From NCBI GenBank assembly GCA_028703175.1, contig JAQVNJ010000169.1:1-11280 (forward strand): a stretch of 11,280 nt of DNA. Reading direction: 5' to 3'. Shown here one piece after another: positions 6,220-11,280 of the stretch. Position 1 is the first letter of the stretch, and every line of letters starts with the position of its first letter. A program made the position numbers and the translations under genes. A model generated the notes under the pieces. It was not told where the DNA came from. It did not search any database and worked only from the letters and a program-made list of their open reading frames with translations. This DNA is from JAAYCB01 sp012744395. GTDB taxonomy: Bacteria; Planctomycetota; Planctomycetia; Pirellulales; Thermoguttaceae.

Positions 6220-8706
6220 ATGAAGACGTTGGAAAACCGGCTCCCTTGGTTCCGGCTTGCTCTGGCAATCGCCATGGCGGCGATCCTTCCTGCCAGTTCG
6301 AGCCCCGCGACGGGTGGCGAACCGGCCGGATCGAACCTCGCGCTGGGCAAGAAGTGCGCGTTCTCGCCGCGGCCCAACTACCGCCACTGCACCGACGCCG
6401 GCGACGCCGATCAACTGACCGACGGAAAGACCACGAACGACTACTTCTGGACCCAGCAGGGAACCGTCGGCTGGTCGGGCGCTCCCCTGGCCACGATCCG
6501 CGTCGACCTCGGACGCGTCGAGCCGATCGGGGGCGTCGCGCTGCGGACCGCGGCCGGCAGGGCCGACGTCACCTGGCCAATGGCCGTCTACGTGCTGGTC
6601 AGCGACGACGGCAAGACCTATCGCCGGGCGGGCGACCTGGTGGCCTTGCACGAAGCCGCCCACGGGCCGCTGCCCGACGACTACGCGATCGTCCGACTGG
6701 ATGGTGGCAGTCTTCGCACGCGCGGCCGCTACGTGCAGTTGGTCATGGTGCCGCTGCCGGGCGGCAGTTATCTGTTCACCGACGAGATCGAAATCCTTCG
6801 AGGACCGGACGACCTGCTTGCCGCCGCGCCCGAGGGGCCGGTGGTCCGCAGCCCGCGCGAGGTTTTCGAATCGGCCCGCCTCGAACGGAGCCTCCAGGGC
6901 CGCTTCTCTCGCGACATCCGATCGCTCCGCGCTGCCATCGACAACGCGCCCTTGAGCGCGGCGGACCGCGCCCGGCTGGCGCGCGAGGTCGAGACGCTGG
7001 CGGAGACCGTCCGCCTTGGCGATCTTGCGGGCGAGGAGACCTTTCGCGCGGTGCTGCCGATCGGCGCGGACCATGCCAGGCTGTTCCTCGCGCAGGCGAA
7101 GCTCTGGCGGAGCCTGGGGTTGCCGGAGCTCGGCGTCGCGACGGCCGGTCCCTGGGACCCGCTCGATCCGTTTGCCGTGCCCGCGGCCGGCGGTCCGCCG
7201 CTTCGCGTCGACTTGATGCGGGGTGAGTATCGAGCGGCGGCCTTCAACCTGGCCAATGCGACCGACCGGCCGATCGACGTGCGCGTGCGGTTTTCGGGGC
7301 TGCCCGGCGGGGCGGTGCCCGGCTGGATCACCGTCCACCAGGCCGAGTGGACCGACACCTCGCAGCTCGTGCCGGTCGTCTCGGCGCTGCCCGTGGCCAG
7401 GCGCGACGGCCGGGGCTGGGCGGTCAACGCGCATCCCGGGCTGGTTCGCCAGGTCTGGCTGACGATCCATCCGGTCGATGTTCCGCCGGGCGAACATGCC
7501 GGTCGGATCGAGATCGAGGCCGAGGGCCTGCCGCCGCAGTCGGTTCCGCTGGCGATCAAGGTCTGGCCGATGCGTTTCCCCCAGCAGACGACGCTCTGGC
7601 TCGGCGGCTTCAGCTATACGGACAACCGGGCCCAGTACGGCGTCACCGCGGAGAACCACGAGGCGTTCGTCGCGCACTTGCGGGAGCGTTTTGTCAACGC
7701 GCCGTGGGGGTCGGCGGCCGTGCTCCGCGATTTCGAGTTCGTCGACGGCCGCCCGGATCGGGTCCGGCTGAATACGGAACGGTTCGACCGCTGGGTTGCC
7801 CAATGGCCCGGCGCCCGGGCCTACCTGGTGTTTCTCTCGGTGGCGCACTACTCCGGCGCGATCGAGACGTCGCTCGGCGGCGCCGCGCTCGGTTCGGAGG
7901 AGTTCGACCAGCGCGTCGGCACCTGGATCCGCGCCTGGGTGGAACACCTGCGGAGCAAGGGAATCGCGCCGAACCGGCTTGGCCTGCTGATTCACGACGA
8001 GCCGCATGAAGGGTCCGACATCACGGCGCTGTTGGCCTGGGCCCGGGCGATCCGCAAGGCCGCGCCCGAGGTGCTCGTCTGGGAAGACCCGACCTACCGC
8101 CAGCCGCAGAACGCTCCGCCCGAGCTGTTCGAGGCGTGCGACATTCTCTGCCCCAACCGGCCGATGTGGCTCGAACATGCGGCCGCGTTCGAGCCGTTCT
8201 ACCGCAAGCAGCAAGAGGCCGGACGGACGCTCCAGTTCTATTCCTGCTCGGGGCCGGCCAAGCTGCTCGATCCCTACAGCTATCACCGGCTCCAGGCCTG
8301 GCAGGCCTGGCAGGCGGGCGCGAACGGTTCGTTCTTCTGGGCGTTCGGCGACAACAGCGGCTCGTCGTCGTGGAACGAGTACTTCGCCTCGTCGGGGCCC
8401 TATACGCCCCTGTTTCTGGACGCAACCACGGTCACCCCCGGCAAGCAGATGGAAGCGATCCGCGAGAGCGTCGAGGACTACGAGTATTTCGTGATGCTTC
8501 GCGACGCGGTGGCCGCCGCTCGGGCCGCGGGCCGCGGCGGCGCGGCCACGGATCGGGCCGAATCGCTGCTCAAGACCGGGCCGGCGCGCGTGCTGGAAGA
8601 CGCAACGGCCGAGAGTCTGAAATGGCACGTGCCGAAAGACCGCGGCCGGGCCGATCGGGTCCGCGTGGAGGCGCTCGCGGCGATTGCGGAACTCGCGGGA
8701 AGATAG
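6220..8706 (+). CDS. Secreted protein with discoidin-like module and DUF4091/glycoside-hydrolase-like barrel
   Basis: 828 residues. Residues 1-30 form an export signal (basic start, hydrophobic LALAIAMAAILPA). Residues 38-195 resemble an F5/8 type C (discoidin) carbohydrate-binding module: SNLALGKK, LTDGK near 67-70, IRVDLGRVEPIGGVAL at 93-108, and VYVLVSDDGKTY at 123-134. A helical linker (210-300) and beta-rich region (325-450) follow. The C-terminal half (about 455-765) looks like a TIM-barrel of the DUF4091 type, with LLIHDEPH (589-596; Asp593 and Glu594 are candidate catalytic acids), ANGSFFWAFGDN (701-711) and the typical closing segment AIRESVEDYEYFVMLRDAV (746-764). A role in binding and possibly cutting a polysaccharide outside the cytoplasm is inferred; no activity is known to me for this subgroup. 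The ATG at 6220 is favoured by AAGGGGA 3-4 bases upstream and by the signal peptide. It is likely monocistronic. Confidence 0.85.
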   Translation: MKTLENRLPWFRLALAIAMAAILPASSSPATGGEPAGSNLALGKKCAFSPRPNYRHCTDAGDADQLTDGKTTNDYFWTQQGTVGWSGAPLATIRVDLGRVEPIGGVALRTAAGRADVTWPMAVYVLVSDDGKTYRRAGDLVALHEAAHGPLPDDYAIVRLDGGSLRTRGRYVQLVMVPLPGGSYLFTDEIEILRGPDDLLAAAPEGPVVRSPREVFESARLERSLQGRFSRDIRSLRAAIDNAPLSAADRARLAREVETLAETVRLGDLAGEETFRAVLPIGADHARLFLAQAKLWRSLGLPELGVATAGPWDPLDPFAVPAAGGPPLRVDLMRGEYRAAAFNLANATDRPIDVRVRFSGLPGGAVPGWITVHQAEWTDTSQLVPVVSALPVARRDGRGWAVNAHPGLVRQVWLTIHPVDVPPGEHAGRIEIEAEGLPPQSVPLAIKVWPMRFPQQTTLWLGGFSYTDNRAQYGVTAENHEAFVAHLRERFVNAPWGSAAVLRDFEFVDGRPDRVRLNTERFDRWVAQWPGARAYLVFLSVAHYSGAIETSLGGAALGSEEFDQRVGTWIRAWVEHLRSKGIAPNRLGLLIHDEPHEGSDITALLAWARAIRKAAPEVLVWEDPTYRQPQNAPPELFEACDILCPNRPMWLEHAAAFEPFYRKQQEAGRTLQFYSCSGPAKLLDPYSYHRLQAWQAWQAGANGSFFWAFGDNSGSSSWNEYFASSGPYTPLFLDATTVTPGKQMEAIRESVEDYEYFVMLRDAVAAARAAGRGGAATDRAESLLKTGPARVLEDATAESLKWHVPKDRGRADRVRVEALAAIAELAGR

Positions 8707-8739
8707 CGGCAGCGGCGCTGGCGACGAGTGGAAGCGGCG

Positions 8740-8795
8740 GTCAGCCATCAGCCATCAGCCATCAGCAGTCAGCAGTCAGCGGTCAGCAGTCAGAA
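8740..8795. repeat. Eight tandem copies of a 7-bp repeat (RTCAGCN)
   Basis: Consecutive heptamers read GTCAGCC, ATCAGCC, ATCAGCC, ATCAGCA, GTCAGCA, GTCAGCG, GTCAGCA, GTCAGAA. They start 34 bases after the stop of the secreted protein. Imperfect TCAGC heptamer arrays are familiar as dispersed intergenic repeats in planctomycetes and some other bacteria. There is no associated gene and no hairpin symmetry. The array marks the switch from the conserved left part of the window to the decayed right part. Confidence 0.85.
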
Positions 8796-8844
8796 CCTGT
8801 GAATCTTTGGGTGAGGCACCAGAAGGTGCTCTGCGCCGAAGGCG

Positions 8845-9713
8845 TTAAACCGATGCCCCACGGCAGGTTCCCTTACAAGCGTCGCGCCGTGGCTCTCTTC
8901 GCGTTAACGTCAGCAATTCCGGAAAGGGAACGCCTCCAGCAAGTCCCTCTGGAGGTTGTTCATCCCCAAAGCGCGCGTACGGGCCAAATCTTCTCAACAC
9001 CGTATCGAGGTTGTCGGCCAGATTGAGGACCAGATATCGCTTGTCCGCCATTCCAAAGACCGAATAGTAGTCGCGGCAGTGCAGCTCAGGCTTTCCGGCG
9101 CGATCTTCCGCGGCCGTGTTGAGCCAGAGCCGCTCGTTGGGAATCTCCAAAGCATCGGCCGCCACAAGCGAAGTGAAGTGACGACGAGAGGATGTGCTCG
9201 CACTCGCAGAGTCCATCGATCACCTGCTGCGGCCGGATCACAGATGTTGACCAGAGTGATCTCGGACGACGTCGACACCAGGTGTTGGACCAATGGGTGG
9301 TCTCTCTCGGACCAGTGTGGAACGACTCCCAACTTGTATTTCTTGACGGTTCTCCGCGCCAGGAGCGCACAGAGCAATCCAGGATCGCCCAAGACCACAG
9401 CCGCCTTGTGGCGGCACGCGATTGTCGACAAGGTCAGACGCCCGCGAACCGCTCGGACATCAGCCAGCGGCAATTCCATCGGCGTTTGCCCAAACATCCG
9501 GCCCGCACCCCAAATCATCCCCTGGAACGATCGCCATGATTCCCGTGGCCAGAACCAGGGCTCCAAAATGCTTCCGATCGCAAACACGTCGGCCAGATGC
9601 GGCGGCGCGTGTACTACTCGACGCCCCGAAAGCCGCTGGCAGAGGATGGGTGTCAGTTGATCGCCGAAATTGCCCGACTCCGGGCCGCCTCGCCACCAGT
9701 ACGCCCTGATCAT
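8845..9713 (-). pseudogene. Polysaccharide pyruvyl transferase, broken by two frameshifts
   Basis: The N-terminus (ATG at 9713, GGAG 8 bases upstream) reads MIRAYWWRGG, NFGDQLTP, AIGSIL, IWGAG, AVRGRLTLS, GDPGLL and LGVVPHW, the landmarks of the PF04230 family, which transfers pyruvate ketals from phosphoenolpyruvate to exported glycans. After NICDP the homology moves to a second frame (QQVIDGLCECEHILSSSLH, from about 9233) and after that to a third (SLVAADALEIPNERLWL, then CRDYYSVFG, from about 9171), ending at the TAA at 8845. Each shift is explained by one extra base: within GGCC near 9231-9234, and in the AA at 9171-9172. The second falls in the conserved SSSLHGL active-site region. The joined protein would be about 289 residues, close to full length for small members of the family. 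Either this is a recent pseudogene or the sequence has two errors. It converges on the DUF4091-type gene. Confidence 0.82.
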
Positions 9714-9730
9714 CTTGCGTCTCCGGAGCG

Positions 9731-10902
9731 CCGCTGCAATTCTCGCATTCTCTATTTCTACAGCGTCATTTTGCTATTGGAGTTTTCGGGGTTTTGCGTC
9801 ATAGAGGATGTGTGGTGAAATCGAGCTGGCCAGTTCGGCGTTTCATGGAAGTCTTCAGGAGGACTTTATCATGGATACGATCGAACTGCGCGCAGCAGCG
9901 GTACGGTTGGTGAACTTGCACGGTCGTTTTGCCGACTGCTTCGGGCGACGGGAGCCCCGGGAGCATGCCTTGGGGTATTTGCGGGGCTTGCTGCTGGGCA
10001 CCGGGCGCAAGAGCGTCGAGCCGATGGCTCTGATGTTCGGCGGCACTTCGCCGGACCAGGCGGAGATCGAGCAATCTGTCGCGTTGGCCTGGCAGCGCTT
10101 CCTCACGTCCTCTCCCTGGGAGGCTCAAGACGTGCAGCGGAAAATCCAAGCGGTGTTTAACGAAGAGTTCGTGCGCACGGCAGCCGGATCGCCGCTCGGC
10201 ACGGTGGGCGTGATCGACGGGTCGAGCTTCGTCAAGCGTGGAACAGAGAGCGTGGGCGTGCAACGCCAATGGTGCGGACGCCTCGGGAAGAAGGAGAACT
10301 GCCAGGTAGGCGTGTTTCTCCTTGGGGCGACTCCGGCGGGCAGCATTCTGCTGGACCACCAGTTGTACCTGCCGGAGGAGTGGGCCGCCGACGCCGCGCG
10401 TCGCAAGAAGACGCGTGTTCCGGCCGAGATCACGTTCCAGACGAAGCCGCAGATCGCCGCGGCACTGCTGGCCCGGAGTTGCGTGCATTTTGACTGGCTG
10501 ACGGCGGATGCGGAGTTCGGACGCGACGGGGACCTCCTCGATGCCCTGGAAGCAAACCACCAACGCTACCTGCTGGAGGTGCCCGCCAACACGACCGTAT
10601 GGCCCGACGAGCCAATGCGTCAGACTCCGGACGAAATGGTTTGGCAGGTGAGTCAACTGGCCCAGACGCTGCCAGCGACGTCCTGGCACGTGATCCAGCT
10701 TCGGGAAGGGGCCAACGGGCCGCTGGTATTTGAGTTTGCCCGGTTGCGGGTGTGGTCGGTCCGCCATCGTCATGCCGGTCCGCGGGGATGGCTGCTGATT
10801 CGTCGCTCGCTGGCACCCCAGCCAGAGGTGAAATACTATCTTTCCAACGCCGCTGTGGACGTGCCGTTGAAAACAATGGCATTGGCGACCGGTGTCTGGC
10901 GA
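9731..10902 (+). mobile_element. Remnant of an IS701-type insertion sequence (left boundary uncertain)
   Basis: This span covers the truncated transposase and the AT-richer DNA before it. No target duplication or terminal repeat can be defined: the right end is missing because transposase similarity stops at about 10902 and the next bases belong to another gene remnant. The left limit is set only as the region just upstream of the pyruvyl transferase start. The gene's strong ribosome-binding site and its different flanks on both sides support a mobile origin. Confidence 0.45.
9871..10902 (+). pseudogene. DDE transposase (IS701-like), C-terminally truncated
   Basis: The ATG at 9871 has AGGAGG 8 bases upstream. 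The protein runs MDTIELRAAAVRLVNLHGRF, with a GYLRGLLLGTGRKSVEPMA segment (about 37-55), GVIDGSSFVKRGTESVGVQRQWCGRLGKKENCQVGV (about 113-148, first catalytic Asp116), WLTADAEFG (second Asp213) and YYLSNAAVDVPLKTMALATGVWR (about 322-344). The Q-CGRLGK-NCQV signature is typical of IS701-type transposases. Family members then continue with a WRxE..FE.AKG-like segment that supplies the third catalytic residue, Glu; here that is absent. The frame stays open to the window edge, but the sequence after about residue 344 is unrelated, so the long open frame is read-through into another gene. The protein should be inactive as a transposase. Confidence 0.82.
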
Positions 10903-11075
10903 TTTTTCAGCGGTTTGCCCAACTTTGTCGCTTGCAGAGCCGATTTATTCCATATCGGGGCATCTTCTCACGGGCAATCAATCCCCCCTTCTTGGGTACC
11001 TGGGCGCGTTTGCGGATGGCCTGCGGGAAGGCGTTCTTGCGGCTGGACTCGCGTTGTGGCATGGATGCCGCCTGA
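10903..11075 (+). pseudogene. C-terminal remnant of an unrecognised gene, cut by the transposase fragment
   Basis: In the frame starting at 10902 the sequence after the transposase break reads FQRFAQLCRLQSRFIPYRG, then IFSRAINPPFLGTWARL, then RMACGKAFLRLDSRCG, and ends MDAA at a TGA (11073-11075). The composition is protein-like (basic, with alternating hydrophobic residues), no other frame here is better, and the stop is followed after 38 bases by the sulfotransferase ATG, the spacing expected in an operon. I do not recognise the family. The simplest reading is the 3' end of a glycan or sulfotransferase-cluster gene whose front was replaced by the insertion sequence. It could also be non-coding. 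Confidence 0.4.
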
Positions 11076-11113
11076 CGGGAACTCTCCGATCGAAAGCAGC
11101 GAGGGGCGCTGGA

Positions 11114-11280
11114 ATGCTCGTCTCCTACGAACATCAGTTCCTGTTTGTCCACGTGCCCAAGGCGGCCGGGACAAGCATCGTCTCGGCGCTCGAGCCGTAC
11201 GCCTGCCGGCCGGACGGGTTCTGGCTGAACCGGCTGCTCGATCGCGCGGGGGTCCACGTCAACTATTTGGGCCCTCACCG
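11114..11280 (+). CDS. Sulfotransferase family protein, N-terminal part (runs off right edge)
   Basis: The 55 complete codons begin MLVSYEHQFLFVHVPKAAGTSIV. The HVPKxxGTS loop (about residues 13-21) is the 5'-phosphosulfate-binding loop of the sulfotransferase family 2 group, which moves sulfate from PAPS to hydroxyl groups of carbohydrates; the usual form is HVPKTAGTS, with Ala here in place of Thr. After SALEPYA the chain continues with FWLNRLLDRAGVHVNYLGPH and leaves the window. A GAGGGG lies about 8 bases before the ATG. No signal peptide is visible, so it would act in the cytoplasm or at the membrane face. With the broken pyruvyl transferase, it points to a surface-glycan modification cluster. 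The family call is strong; the substrate is unknown. Confidence 0.85.
   Translation, partial: MLVSYEHQFLFVHVPKAAGTSIVSALEPYACRPDGFWLNRLLDRAGVHVNYLGPH

Noticed and set aside
5175..7226. 683-codon plus-strand open frame across the pseudouridine synthase, spacer and secreted protein
   Set aside because: It crosses two well-supported genes in the wrong frame and is low-complexity Arg/Pro/Ala; it reflects high GC rather than a protein.
6199..8748. 849-codon open frame on the minus strand opposite the secreted protein gene
   Set aside because: It mirrors the third-position GC bias of the plus-strand gene, has a composition rich in Arg, Gly, Pro and Ala, and shows no domain motif. The plus-strand reading has a signal peptide and family motifs.
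8816..8829. GCACC-AGAA-GGTGC hairpin after the repeat array as a terminator
   Set aside because: Only a 5-bp stem and no T-tract on either strand; too weak to call.
9799..10773. 324-codon open frame on the minus strand opposite the transposase
   Set aside because: The plus strand carries the recognisable transposase with a strong ribosome-binding site; the minus frame has no motif.
9731..10913. Possible terminal inverted repeats of the IS: CCGCTG at 9731-9736 and CAGCGG at 10908-10913
   Set aside because: Only six bases match exactly before the pairing breaks down, there is no matching target duplication, and the right copy lies in the presumed gene remnant. Not enough to define ends.
10907..11278. 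Minus-strand 123-codon open frame at the right edge
   Set aside because: It lies opposite the sulfotransferase start, which has a clear PAPS-loop motif on the plus strand; the minus frame has no recognisable features.

Overview
The window looks like a chromosomal piece of a GC-rich planctomycete (Planctomycetota, probably a Pirellulales-like lineage). That assignment is an inference from the mixture of genes: a secreted DUF4091-type protein with an N-terminal discoidin-like module, a TPR protein with a lysine/glycine-rich linker, a polysaccharide pyruvyl transferase, a sulfotransferase with a PKxGTS loop, scattered heptamer repeats, and several genes without a recognisable Shine-Dalgarno site. 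No rRNA, tRNA or CRISPR array was seen.

Layout. Bases 1-209 (minus) hold the N-terminus of a class V aminotransferase, which runs off the left edge. Across a 221-bp divergent spacer with two symmetric elements, a 60-aa two-helix membrane protein (431-613, plus) follows. A fused uroporphyrinogen-III methyltransferase/synthase (638-2167, minus) is convergent with it. A TPR protein (2402-3802) and ribosomal protein S20 (3894-4163) lie on the plus strand. They converge on a minus-strand pair: an RluB/RsuA-type pseudouridine synthase (5043-5897) translationally coupled by a 4-base overlap to PyrK, the electron-transfer subunit of dihydroorotate dehydrogenase (4177-5046). A divergent 322-bp spacer leads to the large secreted DUF4091-type protein (6220-8706).

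From 8707 to the right edge the character changes from housekeeping to decayed accessory DNA. It contains eight copies of a 7-bp repeat, a polysaccharide pyruvyl transferase gene broken by two single-base frameshifts (8845-9713, minus), and a DDE transposase of apparent IS701 type that has lost its C-terminus and third catalytic residue (9871-about 10902). Next come a 57-codon tail of an unrecognised gene (about 10903-11075) and the start of a sulfotransferase (11114 to the edge). Pyruvyl transferase and sulfotransferase both decorate extracellular glycans, so this end is best read as the edge of a surface-polysaccharide cluster damaged by an insertion sequence.

The left 8.7 kb is mostly ordinary core metabolism and translation (tetrapyrrole, pyrimidine, ribosome). 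I did not find a convincing new multi-gene system. The most useful leads are the broken glycan locus around the transposase remnant, the operator-like dyads at 270-390, and the uncharacterised secreted protein at 6220-8706.
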